The notes beneath the pieces were generated by a model. That model ran no database searches and was not told the origin of the DNA. It saw nothing but the letters and a program-made list of their open reading frames with translations. Positions 9,953 to 19,938 of a stretch of DNA of 64,000 bases are shown in pieces (position 1 is the first letter of the stretch; each line of letters starts with the position of its first letter). The translations under genes were made by a program, and so were the position numbers. Source of the DNA: Microbulbifer harenosus (GTDB lineage Bacteria > Pseudomonadota > Gammaproteobacteria > Pseudomonadales > Cellvibrionaceae); assembly GCF_005771435.1 (NCBI RefSeq), contig NZ_VANI01000013.1, positions 1-64,000 of the forward strand. Reading direction: 5' to 3'.

Positions 9953-11176
9953 CTATTTACCTTTTATAAATTTTCTATACGAAGGGATAAGCACATTTTC
10001 TGTCAATAAGAGATAGGTTATATCTCTATTCAGATTCAAATATATATTGCCGGTGCGACGATCAAACACTAAAACCTGAAGCAACTTTCCTTGCTCACCA
10101 GATGAGCTTTCATCTGCAACTTCCGGGGACTGACTCGCATCGCCTACTTTCTGACCAACATCATAAACAACCAATGGTGGCTCAAAATTTTCGTCCATCC
10201 CCAAATACACATACGCAATATCGTCATACGCCAAGAAACCAAAGACCTCAACATCATCCAGGTACTTAAACTTATTAAAAAAGGCGGACGGAGAAAATGG
10301 ATAAAAAGCCTCACTATTTTTATCTAATAGAGAGTTGATCCTTACGTAAAAATCCTGAAAACCACTCAACTTTTGATTTACATCAAAAGGCAAATCAATC
10401 TTTTCCAACCCGAAGTTTACGTCAGACAAATTTACTGAAATCGACTTTACCGTATCTAAATATAACGCCCGCTCTTTGGCGGAAAGAGGTTTTGCATCCA
10501 CATATATTTCGATTGGAAGCTGATCTGATCCGGGCTTGTAAATATCTCCAGATGGCAAAAAATGCGCAACGAAGTCACTATCTTTAGATAGTCTACTTCT
10601 TGTTAAATTTAACCTTGCTCCGGATAGTTTTCTCGCCTGCATTAACATACCAAATAAGCGCACATCCTCACCCCCTCTCATGAGGAACGTACTTGGGTGA
10701 CATCCGTCTTTCAGACAAATTGAAGCCTCAAAAAAGCTAACAGACCTCCCTCCACCAATCAACTGCACATCAAATATAGTGTAAATACCCCATTTGAATG
10801 CTTCAGAAAAGCTTACTCTCTCTAAATCTTTGAATCCTACTCGCTGTTTAGAAAACAAAGAAATTTCATTTTTAGCCAATTCTCGACTTCCATCCTTGCT
10901 AGATAGCAAATTGGCTGCTGCCGCAAATTTGCCATTCTTAAGCAGCGAATAGTATTCTAAAAGGATTTTATGATCGTCATTTGGAGAATTTTTAGATCCA
11001 CCCATCAAATACGAGTCTTTATACTGTTTTACCGCAGGAAAAAAGATAGATATCTTGCCATCAACTAAACCTGGGTTATAGCTGTAGACTTCATTTACAA
11101 ACCCTGCCCCAACACAAAACGGTGAAAAAAGAATAAAAGCTAACGGGAGCAATCGAAACCATATTTTCATTCCCAT
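9953..11176 (-). CDS. Exported protein of unknown function (407 aa)
   Basis: The N-terminus MGMKIWFRLLPLAFILFSPFCVGAG is a clear signal peptide, so the protein is probably periplasmic or outer-membrane associated. I recognise no domain in the rest. It has only two further cysteines (ICLKDGCHP), a negatively charged SPEVADESSSGEQG linker near residue 350, and a C-terminal segment with alternating strand character. The start codon overlaps the stop of the upstream 1.8 kb-residue protein by one base (TAATG), a translational coupling arrangement, and the stop abuts the next start. Such tight packing suggests a partner or accessory of the large exported proteins. Base composition is AT-rich, unlike the large genes on both sides. 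Confidence 0.65.
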   Translation of the reverse strand: MGMKIWFRLLPLAFILFSPFCVGAGFVNEVYSYNPGLVDGKISIFFPAVKQYKDSYLMGGSKNSPNDDHKILLEYYSLLKNGKFAAAANLLSSKDGSRELAKNEISLFSKQRVGFKDLERVSFSEAFKWGIYTIFDVQLIGGGRSVSFFEASICLKDGCHPSTFLMRGGEDVRLFGMLMQARKLSGARLNLTRSRLSKDSDFVAHFLPSGDIYKPGSDQLPIEIYVDAKPLSAKERALYLDTVKSISVNLSDVNFGLEKIDLPFDVNQKLSGFQDFYVRINSLLDKNSEAFYPFSPSAFFNKFKYLDDVEVFGFLAYDDIAYVYLGMDENFEPPLVVYDVGQKVGDASQSPEVADESSSGEQGKLLQVLVFDRRTGNIYLNLNRDITYLLLTENVLIPSYRKFIKGK

Positions 11177-14100
11177 TACCCCTTACAATTTATAGAAGCT
11201 TTTTCAATTAAAACTAAGGATTCGGAATAGCTCCAATTGTAGCTATAGAAATATACATTCACGGCAACACTCATACTCCAGTTCGCTTTTACGGGGCCCA
11301 CAGATCCGTTGCAATTTGCACCTCCACATGAATCAACATTTGCTCCAACAGACGCGCTACCGGTTACCGTACCTCTTATACTTCCCTTCGCACCTAAATC
11401 AAGCGCCCAGCAGTCATCAGATTCGTTGGGTTTTCCCCAAGCGTTGCAAGAACTACCGTTGGTCGAAGAGTAGGTAAATATTCCCGCAACTAAATCACCA
11501 CCAACTCCCCCCGTAAGAGTTCCAGTAAGGCCGAGTCCTGCACCATAACATCCATCCTGATCTTCACACTGGCTAGACTTTTGCTCTACAGTTGCACTTC
11601 CCTCACCTTTACCTTCTACGATAATTCCAATTCTCGCCCTGATACTTAGTCGAGTTTTCTTACCAATATAAACGTCAGGTATTTTTCCTATACCGGGACC
11701 AAATGGTCCTCCACCCCAGGCCACCAAAGCAGTCCCATTTCCAGACTCTTTTGTATAAAGCCCTGTTTCGGGGTCACATTTACCACAACATTCGAATCCC
11801 TGCTCTCTCTTACCTGAAAATTCAAAGTTGGCTTGTGCTTTTAGGCCTGAAATGGCTCCTACACCCCGATTAACCATATCTGCTAATCTATTCCACTCGG
11901 GGTTTCCCTTTATCTCAATTACCTCTTTTTCGTCATCAATGTCACAATGGTTGCCGCATTTGCCATCTTTACACGTATAACAACCTGTGTCTGAACCTGG
12001 ATTTGATCCTGCGCAACTTAGTCCATTTCTGTTTTCATTCGCGACAACCGAACCGTTCTTGCAAGTTTTACATTCCACATCGTCAACTTTATCTGGATGA
12101 TCGATAGTTCCATCATCCTCAACCTCTCCATTTACACAGGCCTTGCAGTTGCCTGGATCCTCAGCGGCCGGATCTATCACGCAATTCTCTCCCGAAGGGT
12201 CGCACTCATCCGCGCCATCCTTTCTCTTCTTGCACTCGGGGCATCCACCGCCTCCAGCACCGCCACCTCCGCCACAACAGCCACTACCACTAGGCTGCGC
12301 ACCACAATGCCAACCAGCACGAACAACACCAACGCCAGGATTCGAACGAATTGCCGTCCCGTCCTCACTAACTGTCCCAAGACCAATCGCAACAAATTCC
12401 TCAAGGTCGTGATCAAACGAGAACATCTCCACCTGAGCGCCGGGCGTGTGACCGTCGACATTGGGTAAGGTCAAACGCGCGGGCGGATCAAACAGGGCGT
12501 TTGTTGGTTGAATGGTGACAATAAACTGCGGTTGCATACCATTGGGTGGTGTCATTGGCACTTTCGAGCTATTTACCACCGTGACCGATACATAGCCCTC
12601 GCGTGAGCCATCCGGGAAGGTGACCGAGTTCGCGGGGACTTCGAGCTTGAATCCAGGTACTTCTGGCAGAGTCAGCTCCACATCTTCCTTGCCCGCCCAT
12701 ACCGCATTTTCGGTATTCAGCTTGACCATATAGATTGGGGAAGAAAGTGGATTGTCGACACCGGATACGGTAACGAGGTTGTAAGCCAGTGCCGGGTATT
12801 CGCCTTCGACAGTGGTCGTAGAGCCATCCGCGATCAGGTGAACTGGTCCAGCAGGCACTTCAGTGATTTTGAATTGCCCTTCTGCGTCGGAGACCGCCTG
12901 GCGAGTGGTGCCGTCTACTCGGATAGTCACACCCGGTAGCGGCGTGTCCTGGTTGTCCATGACTACACCACTAATGGAGGTATTACCGGCGTCGCCCGGT
13001 TTGAACGCAGAAGCGGTGAATCCAGCGGTGATGGTTTGTACTGTGCCGTCGACAACAGGAGCATCCAGCAGTGTCGCCTTGATACGCTGCTGATCCAGTC
13101 CGGTAACGCCCCCCATAACCAGATGCGCACTCGCCCGGCCATCGCCGTCGGTCTGGGTTTCAAAAACCGTGCTGTCATTCTGGAAGTGGCCGCCGCCGGA
13201 GGAAACTTCGAATCGTATCCGCGCTCCGGGCACAACATTAGCCCCCTCGTCGGTCACGACAACGACAAACGGGGCGGGCAGTGGCTGGTGGGTGCCGCCA
13301 CGCTGGTTATTGCCACTATTAACGCTGAGCTTGTTGCCGATATTTCCTTCCGCGGAAGCGGAGAAGATCACCTCATCCTGGTAACCGACGACCTTTGCGC
13401 GGACTTTCTGGTTACCGACACCAGCCCGCTGGCCGAGCCTGAAGCGGGTAGTCGCTATCCCATCAGCATCGGTTTTCGCCAGCACACCGCGGCCTTCAAG
13501 GTCAGTGCCGATGCCAACTGCCCCGGAGCCCTGAGTAACCCGGAAAACCACATTCTTATCAACAACGGGGTTTCCAGCTCCGTCCAATACTTTCACCGCT
13601 AACGGATTTGAGATCTCTGTGTTTATTTTTGCCTTCTGATTGTTACCAGAAACCAATTCGAGCCTTTGTCCTGTCAATGGCTCGTACACCAACGTGAAGG
13701 TCTGGCTGGCACTATTGCCCACCTGATCAACCGCTTCTACGGTGATGCTGTTTTCTCCAACCTCCAGGGGCACATCTACCGCCTGGTAGCTCCGGTTGAC
13801 AATGTCGGCGGCGATGCCGTTCACGGTTACCGTGGCTTCATCTTCCTCGATGGTGCCCCGGACAATATCGTTGACCAATCCGGTGATCGAGACCGCCTCG
13901 GTGTGAACCACCTGACCATCTTCGTGGGAATCGACCGTGATATAAGGCGGTGTCAGGTCCAATGCGATGCTAATTGACGCGGTTGAAACCGTATCTGAAG
14001 CATCAACCATACGGGCGACAACGGTGTTATGCCCTTCATGCAGCGAAACCTGGGCAGTGAATACTCCTCCTTCGAAGGGTACCGCCAGACCATTCACCGT

Positions 14101-16620
14101 AAACGCCACCGCATCGGGATCCACAACGCCCTGAACAGTGATGGGCGTGTGCCCCACCGTACTCAGCGTCGCCGGGCTGTTGATCATGACTACCGGCAGT
14201 TTGTGTCGGTTGGGGTCATCCGGGAATGCGTCACTATCGTTTTCTACACCGTCACCATCGCGATCGGAATCGGCATTGTCCCCAATTCCGTCATCATCCT
14301 GGTCGGCGCTTTCTGCCGGGTTTTCTGGGAAAACATCAAAATCGTTTTCTACACCGTCGCCGTCTCTATCGGTGTCGCTGTTGTCACCAATCCCGTCGCC
14401 ATCCAGATCACTTGACTCTTCCGGATCCTCCGGGAAGGCGTCGTCTACGTCGACAACACCATCATTGTCGGTATCCCGCTGACTGTCATCACAGCCCGTT
14501 GCGTCAACAGGTGTTCCTGGTACAGTTGATGGACACTGGTCTTGGGAATCAAGAATGCCATCACCATCGGAATCGATATCAAGCTGGCTGGGAGAGCAGC
14601 CTTCACTGTTGGCCGCTTCGCCAGTAGGAGTTGCAGGACATTGGTCGTTGCCATTCGCAACGCCATCGCCGTCGTCATCTCGCTGAACCTCCGAACAGCC
14701 TTCAGCATCGACAGCTTCGCCCGCTTGAGTCGCAGGGCACAGGTCTTCGCCATCAGCAATACCATCTCCATCGCTATCTGTAGAGATAGAGATTGATGTA
14801 TCGCCAATGTTGCCCGCCATATCACTCAAGGATGCTAGAAGATTGATTTGACCAACAGGTAAATCAGCAGGCAGAGAACAGGCCGCCTCGTTTTCAAAAA
14901 GGTCACAGCTGGCGGCTACCTTCACACCATCGACGGAAATCACCAGCGTTTCTGGATCCAGCGCCAGATTATCAGCGATAGAAAGCTTCAGCTCAGGGCG
15001 CGCCCCTGTTAACACAGCATTATTTTGCGGCGATATAAACGCAAGAACTGGCGCTGTCTGGTCAATATTTAATACATGACGATTTTCTGTGGAATTACCA
15101 GCGATATCGACAGCAGAAGCAGAAACACTCAGCTGCGCGCCTTCCTCGGTGACATCAATCGACTCCGGGCACTCCGCCACACCGCTCAGAGAGTCAGAGC
15201 ACCTATAATTCAATGTGACCGGCTGGCTATGCCATCCGTTTGAGTTGGGTTCGAGAGAAGGCTCAACACTGATCTGCGGTGGCACCTTGTCAATACGTAC
15301 AATTGCACTTGCCGTGCTCGTATTTCCGGCCAGGTCTCCTGCGATACCAGAGACTTCGTGATTGCCACCATCTTGCCTAATAGTGTAAGGCTCACTACAG
15401 GAAGCAACACCACTCATGGCATCACTACACTCAAAATGCGCCGTAACATTGGTGTTATTCCAGCCTGCCGCATTTGCGGATGGCTGTAACACTAGGCTAA
15501 GCTCCGGTGCAGTAAGGTCGATACTTGCACTGACTTCAACTTCCGCGGTATTTCCAGCCTTATCCCGTACCAAGCCTACAACCAATTGATCACGTCCTTC
15601 GACTTGCAGGCGCCGCTCCTGTGGGCACTCCAGAACGCCACTGAGTGCATCACTACAATTGAATCTATACTCCACCTCGGTACTATGCCAGCCGGCCGCA
15701 TTGGGCTCCGGCGCAGCAGTTACGAGTAATTGCGGAGCAGTTTTATCTAAGTTTATAGTCCCACTAGCACTAGCACTGTTACCGGCGTGGTCTTCAGCAG
15801 TACCAGAAATCTGTTGGTTAGCACCCTCTTCACTGACCAGAATTGGCTCAGGGCAAACTGAAATGCCAGTTCCCCCATCTGCGCACACAAAGTTCACAGT
15901 TGCATCTGTATTGTGCCAACCCTCTCCGTTCGCCGGCGGGTTTATCTCCAATGAGATCGTTGGTGGCGTTCGATCCACGCCCACTACCTCGACACGTAAA
16001 GCACTGCCAAGCGGGCTATAAATCTTGACTTCAAGTGTGTTTAATTCAGCTAGCGAAACAGGGAATTCAAAGTAACCAGTTCTGTCTTTATTTCGCCATT
16101 GCCCCCAAAAACCGGACCAACCGCGGATAAAATCTCTGGTATCGACGATTCTCTTGCCATTGAGTTTTACATACCCCGCAGTCACTCGCCGATAGTTCGA
16201 AGGGCCATTTTGTATACGTAAGGTATATGAAGATGACGTATCTGCTACGGCAAAGGTACGGCTTGCGCCAAAACCGCCCCACTTTTCGAGAAGCTTCCCA
16301 ACGCTTATAAAGCGATCATCTCTCCAGCCCAAAGCATGTCCATTAGACTCGCCCCAGCGACGCCCGCGCGGGGGATGGCCAAAATCTTCACCGTCTTCAT
16401 CATCGAAATAGAAAAGTCGATCATGAACAAAGAGTTCCGGACCAAATATTGATGACTCAGCAGAATCTGCCATTGCGAAAGGCGACAGGGCCGCCAGTAT
16501 CAACCCCAGTACGGCAATAAAGCCCTTGGATTGAAGCACCAAACTGGAAATAGCTGTGCCACGATCTGCATCATTATGGATCAGCGAGAAAATAGAGGAA
16601 TTAAATTGAGCGAAACGCAT
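11176..16620 (-). CDS. Large exported Ig/TSP3/Cys-rich multidomain protein
   Basis: The frame is open from a GTG at 16671. I prefer the ATG at 16620, since it still leaves a long n-region before the hydrophobic segment FIAVLGLILAALSPFAMA; neither start has a strong SD. Numbering from 16671: four Ig-like modules of about 76 residues (about 237-536), each with GWH/N and two cysteines spaced about 12-13 apart; another Ig-like domain (537-627); Asp-rich TSP3 calcium-binding repeats (628-820); two Ig-like domains (824-994); two invasin-type Big_1-like domains (995-1215); a carboxypeptidase-regulatory-like domain (1227-1300); and a ZU5-like region (LEVPANSVTFPDG). Next is a stretch with CPEC, CKAC, CKTC, CYTC and CGKC motifs, then a Gly-rich C-terminal domain. 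About 26 cysteines lie in the last 400 residues. It is probably extracellular or surface-bound; function unknown. It is first in an operon that includes a thioredoxin-fold protein. Confidence 0.8.
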   Translation of the reverse strand: MRFAQFNSSIFSLIHNDADRGTAISSLVLQSKGFIAVLGLILAALSPFAMADSAESSIFGPELFVHDRLFYFDDEDGEDFGHPPRGRRWGESNGHALGWRDDRFISVGKLLEKWGGFGASRTFAVADTSSSYTLRIQNGPSNYRRVTAGYVKLNGKRIVDTRDFIRGWSGFWGQWRNKDRTGYFEFPVSLAELNTLEVKIYSPLGSALRVEVVGVDRTPPTISLEINPPANGEGWHNTDATVNFVCADGGTGISVCPEPILVSEEGANQQISGTAEDHAGNSASASGTINLDKTAPQLLVTAAPEPNAAGWHSTEVEYRFNCSDALSGVLECPQERRLQVEGRDQLVVGLVRDKAGNTAEVEVSASIDLTAPELSLVLQPSANAAGWNNTNVTAHFECSDAMSGVASCSEPYTIRQDGGNHEVSGIAGDLAGNTSTASAIVRIDKVPPQISVEPSLEPNSNGWHSQPVTLNYRCSDSLSGVAECPESIDVTEEGAQLSVSASAVDIAGNSTENRHVLNIDQTAPVLAFISPQNNAVLTGARPELKLSIADNLALDPETLVISVDGVKVAASCDLFENEAACSLPADLPVGQINLLASLSDMAGNIGDTSISISTDSDGDGIADGEDLCPATQAGEAVDAEGCSEVQRDDDGDGVANGNDQCPATPTGEAANSEGCSPSQLDIDSDGDGILDSQDQCPSTVPGTPVDATGCDDSQRDTDNDGVVDVDDAFPEDPEESSDLDGDGIGDNSDTDRDGDGVENDFDVFPENPAESADQDDDGIGDNADSDRDGDGVENDSDAFPDDPNRHKLPVVMINSPATLSTVGHTPITVQGVVDPDAVAFTVNGLAVPFEGGVFTAQVSLHEGHNTVVARMVDASDTVSTASISIALDLTPPYITVDSHEDGQVVHTEAVSITGLVNDIVRGTIEEDEATVTVNGIAADIVNRSYQAVDVPLEVGENSITVEAVDQVGNSASQTFTLVYEPLTGQRLELVSGNNQKAKINTEISNPLAVKVLDGAGNPVVDKNVVFRVTQGSGAVGIGTDLEGRGVLAKTDADGIATTRFRLGQRAGVGNQKVRAKVVGYQDEVIFSASAEGNIGNKLSVNSGNNQRGGTHQPLPAPFVVVVTDEGANVVPGARIRFEVSSGGGHFQNDSTVFETQTDGDGRASAHLVMGGVTGLDQQRIKATLLDAPVVDGTVQTITAGFTASAFKPGDAGNTSISGVVMDNQDTPLPGVTIRVDGTTRQAVSDAEGQFKITEVPAGPVHLIADGSTTTVEGEYPALAYNLVTVSGVDNPLSSPIYMVKLNTENAVWAGKEDVELTLPEVPGFKLEVPANSVTFPDGSREGYVSVTVVNSSKVPMTPPNGMQPQFIVTIQPTNALFDPPARLTLPNVDGHTPGAQVEMFSFDHDLEEFVAIGLGTVSEDGTAIRSNPGVGVVRAGWHCGAQPSGSGCCGGGGGAGGGGCPECKKRKDGADECDPSGENCVIDPAAEDPGNCKACVNGEVEDDGTIDHPDKVDDVECKTCKNGSVVANENRNGLSCAGSNPGSDTGCYTCKDGKCGNHCDIDDEKEVIEIKGNPEWNRLADMVNRGVGAISGLKAQANFEFSGKREQGFECCGKCDPETGLYTKESGNGTALVAWGGGPFGPGIGKIPDVYIGKKTRLSIRARIGIIVEGKGEGSATVEQKSSQCEDQDGCYGAGLGLTGTLTGGVGGDLVAGIFTYSSTNGSSCNAWGKPNESDDCWALDLGAKGSIRGTVTGSASVGANVDSCGGANCNGSVGPVKANWSMSVAVNVYFYSYNWSYSESLVLIEKASINCKG

Positions 16621-16671
16621 AGATCTATCGGCTGCTTCATTCCGGGGGCAGTGACCCCTGGTCACGCACAC

Positions 16672-16929
16672 TTGTATACATATTGGGCACAGTCCGTCAG
16701 ATATATGCCCAAAGATTAGCGATTAGAAAATTACAGCCGGCAGGAAAAGGATCATCCAGGCACACCAATCCAACTGGCAACAACAACCTAATCCGTTAAA
16801 AAGCAAAATTTCCGTACAAAAACAGCACTATATCGTCCCGTTCTCACGGAGGTTTACTTCTTGTCTTTACCTCAATGAAGCAGCGATACTATAGCAATAC
16901 GTTTTTATAAACAAATTGAATAATGCCGA
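16672..16929. promoter_or_regulatory. Divergent intergenic region between the exported-protein operon and the FG-GAP/cytochrome pair
   Basis: These 258 bp separate two divergent transcription units, so promoters for both should lie here. For the plus strand I see a possible -35 TTGTCT (16861-16866) and -10 GATACT (16885-16890), 18 bp apart, about 40 bp before the ATG at 16930. No convincing minus-strand pair was found by eye. No long palindrome is evident. Confidence 0.4.
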
Positions 16930-19900
16930 ATGCGGCCCGCGTTCATTCGGTCTTGGAAAATGAAACGAAAGTACCAAATTAGAACACCAATGCGTGAGTA
17001 TGTATTTACTTATCTGTCAGTCCCCATAGTTGCAGCGTCGGCACTGCTATTTATCGTATTTCAATTAGTAAACCAGACCGCACTAAACCGACCGCTGGTA
17101 TCGCTTGCTAATGAAAGCGAAGTACATAGTAAGTCAGCATTCCCAGAATTAATTTCTGATATTGATCATCCAACCCTCCAACAACCTCGACTTCGCGAGG
17201 AATCCCGGGCGCGAGGGATAAATTACTCACACCTGCAACAGAGCCATGGAATTGCCGGTCTGGATGAAACCCTCGGTAGTGGTCTTTGCGTATTTGACTT
17301 CAATAAAGATGACTCACCTGACTTATTTGTCGTAGGTGGCAGCGGTCACACTCGATTTTATGGCCGGGATTCCTGGTGGGCGCAAAAGCAAGGGAGCAGA
17401 CTCTATAAAAACGACGGTCTCGGCCATTTCGAAGACGTGTCGGCACTACTGGATTTACCAGCCGACACTTGGGGAATAGGATGCAACTCTGCAGATCTCG
17501 ATCAGGATGGTTACAGCGATCTCATATTAACGAGCAGAGACTCGGTATATCTGCTGCACAATCAACAAGGAAAAAATCTAAAAAGCATAAAGTTATATCA
17601 AAACGAAATAATCTGGCCAACCAGCGTGTCTATCGCCGATGTCAACTCTGATTCCCAGCCGGATATTTATATTGCCAACTACCTAAAGTACGACAAGACC
17701 GCAAAGCACTTTGAAGGCGCCAGTGGATATACTCAGGTAACACCAGCAGCATTTCGGCCGGGTTTTTATCAAGGGCAGAGTAATTTGCTGTTCATCAATA
17801 AGGGGCAGCTGCGGTTCGAGGAGTCGGCCTCAAGGTTCAATCTGGACAAAGGCGACGGCCGCTCCCTATCGGCTCACTGGCTGGATGCAAACAAGGACAG
17901 GTTCATTGATTTGCTTATCGTCAATGACCAGGGTTCAACAACTCAGCTATACCTGAATAACGACGGCAAAACCTTTACCAAAGCGGACCCATCGCGACAT
18001 ATTGACCTGCCCAGTGGCACTCGCAGCGCCGCCATAGAGGATATCGATGGCGATGGGGATGCCGACCTTGTTTTTTCCACCATACCTGGTGAAAGCCCGG
18101 TAATCCTCGCCAATGAAAACCAGAAGTACACCAACTTGACCTGGACAAAGGTGCAGTCCGGACAAAAGCTGACCGGAACATCTGGTTTTGGAGTCTCAAT
18201 AAAAGATATCAACAACGATGGCTATCCAGATCTTCTGTTTGCCAATGGCTTCCAGCACCCAGACAGCGATTCGTACTATGTTCCGCAAGGACAAGCGAAT
18301 TCATTATTGCTCAATGATGGCAATGGCAATTTTTCGCTGTGGACCCCAGGCAAAAATCTGTTTAGCAATACGCTTTCCAGCAGGAGCCTGGCATTTGCTG
18401 ATTTTGACAGGGATGGCGATAGCGATTTCGTTATAAGCAACAATAACGGCCCTATTGAGCTTTATGTAAACCACACCCCTAATCCCAATTGGATTGGTTT
18501 CACTGGCGACTCTACCAGACTACTGAATTTAAAGTACATTCGTGTTGAAACAGATAGACGATCACTGACAAGGTATCCGGATACTTCAGGGTTTCTCGGG
18601 TCGGGTAGTGTGCAATTTTCCATTTCTCTAATGAAAGGCGAAACTGTTAAGCAGGCATTGGCGCACTGGTACGGTCATTCAGAAACTCATTTGAAAGGGC
18701 CTGACACTGGCTACTACTACCGTATTGAAAAAGAAGCACTCACGCGCATGCCGCCCCCGAAACGTCAAGTTTCGACACCACCAGAACCGCTTCAGCTGAC
18801 CATATGGAAAATTCTGGGAGAACAGTCCGACCCATCCGCTGTTGCTTCAAGTTACGAAAACTTCAACAAGAGCGAAAAACTCCGGCTACTGGAAGTTATC
18901 CGTAACAACAAGCCTATTAATTACCTGGCAACGGTGCAACGAGCACTGGAAAGCAGTGATATTGAAATAATTAAGAGCGCCATTGATATCCTTTTCACTA
19001 CTGAAAGTGACAGTAGCCTACACTGGTTGTCTCCTCTCTTCTCTCATCAGGACCCTGGTGTGTTATGTCACTTATCCAATGGCTTTCGCCATCTTTTCAT
19101 AGAAGAGGAGGCTGCGATACTAAGGAAAAATCTCTGGATACCTAGCTTAATTAGACTATTGGAAGATCCCTCTGCGGAGGTGCAAGTTTGCGTACTCGGT
19201 GCACTGGGCGAAAGTAAGAGTTTTCGCGCTGTAGCCCCAATAATTCGTCTAATTGATGCCACAACAGACGTAGAGGTATTGTATGGTGCTTATGCCGCGC
19301 TGGGGGAGCTACGTAGAACCCATTCAGCAGATACAATGAAACGGCATTTACGGGATTCCCAACAGCGAAAGAAACTGGAACTCGCTCTGCAAAAGACATT
19401 GGGAAATCTCGATCACAGTGAGGGCATTTCAACATCGGAGCAGCCAGTAGTGCCCCCCTCTCCTCCAGCAATAACTAAACTTCGCCAGGGGTGTATAAAG
19501 CTGAGCAACGAAAAGCTCAAGACTGCCCACCCCAAGCAGTTCGCCAACCTGTTTAATACATGCAGCCAATTGCAGCTAAGCTCGTGGCTGACATTGAATC
19601 GAGAGTTCAATAGTGAAAATTATTCGCTATTTATCGACAACCACTATATTTCAGAGCAGGTGTTATCCACCTTCCTGAGTTCACTATCCAGAAACCCTCC
19701 CTCCGGGTTTAGTGACCTGATGGACACAAAAATCAAAAAACGCTCACCCAAAAGAGCTACTTATATTGAGGCGCTCAAGGACTACAAGGTTTCTTCCAGC
19801 ACACTGGCCATACTTGAAGAGATACTGAGAGACCCGAAAGAACCCACAAAGAACCGCAGGCTTGCCGGCGATATTTTGATCCATCACAAAAGTGCGCTCG

Positions 19901-19938
19901 TCTTGAGCTACAGTGAAGCATTATTCTATGAGCACTAA
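16930..19938 (+). CDS. FG-GAP/VCBS propeller protein with HEAT-like repeats, membrane-anchored
   Basis: 1002 residues. A single hydrophobic segment (about 29-46, YLSVPIVAASALLFIVFQLV) is a signal anchor or uncleaved signal. Residues about 95-520 form an FG-GAP propeller with seven calcium-binding loops: DFNKDDSPD, DLDQDGYSD, DVNSDSQPD, DANKDRFID, DIDGDGDAD, DINNDGYPD and DFDRDGDSD. A CRTAC1/UnbV-like region follows (about 525-600). Residues about 635-800 look like HEAT repeats (LIRLLEDPSAEVQVCVLGALGE, YGAYAALGELRR). The C-terminal 200 residues are unassigned. Start alternatives are ATGs at 16960 and 16990. Its 3' end overlaps the cytochrome gene by 11 bp, so the two are probably translationally coupled and act together. 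I would guess a periplasmic scaffold for the cytochrome. Confidence 0.75.
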   Translation: MRPAFIRSWKMKRKYQIRTPMREYVFTYLSVPIVAASALLFIVFQLVNQTALNRPLVSLANESEVHSKSAFPELISDIDHPTLQQPRLREESRARGINYSHLQQSHGIAGLDETLGSGLCVFDFNKDDSPDLFVVGGSGHTRFYGRDSWWAQKQGSRLYKNDGLGHFEDVSALLDLPADTWGIGCNSADLDQDGYSDLILTSRDSVYLLHNQQGKNLKSIKLYQNEIIWPTSVSIADVNSDSQPDIYIANYLKYDKTAKHFEGASGYTQVTPAAFRPGFYQGQSNLLFINKGQLRFEESASRFNLDKGDGRSLSAHWLDANKDRFIDLLIVNDQGSTTQLYLNNDGKTFTKADPSRHIDLPSGTRSAAIEDIDGDGDADLVFSTIPGESPVILANENQKYTNLTWTKVQSGQKLTGTSGFGVSIKDINNDGYPDLLFANGFQHPDSDSYYVPQGQANSLLLNDGNGNFSLWTPGKNLFSNTLSSRSLAFADFDRDGDSDFVISNNNGPIELYVNHTPNPNWIGFTGDSTRLLNLKYIRVETDRRSLTRYPDTSGFLGSGSVQFSISLMKGETVKQALAHWYGHSETHLKGPDTGYYYRIEKEALTRMPPPKRQVSTPPEPLQLTIWKILGEQSDPSAVASSYENFNKSEKLRLLEVIRNNKPINYLATVQRALESSDIEIIKSAIDILFTTESDSSLHWLSPLFSHQDPGVLCHLSNGFRHLFIEEEAAILRKNLWIPSLIRLLEDPSAEVQVCVLGALGESKSFRAVAPIIRLIDATTDVEVLYGAYAALGELRRTHSADTMKRHLRDSQQRKKLELALQKTLGNLDHSEGISTSEQPVVPPSPPAITKLRQGCIKLSNEKLKTAHPKQFANLFNTCSQLQLSSWLTLNREFNSENYSLFIDNHYISEQVLSTFLSSLSRNPPSGFSDLMDTKIKKRSPKRATYIEALKDYKVSSSTLAILEEILRDPKEPTKNRRLAGDILIHHKSALVLSYSEALFYEH

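Noticed and set aside
12097-14825. Several plus-strand frames of 80-190 codons inside the large Ig/TSP3 gene
   Set aside because: They are antisense shadows of Asp/Thr-rich repeats, low complexity, without start signals.
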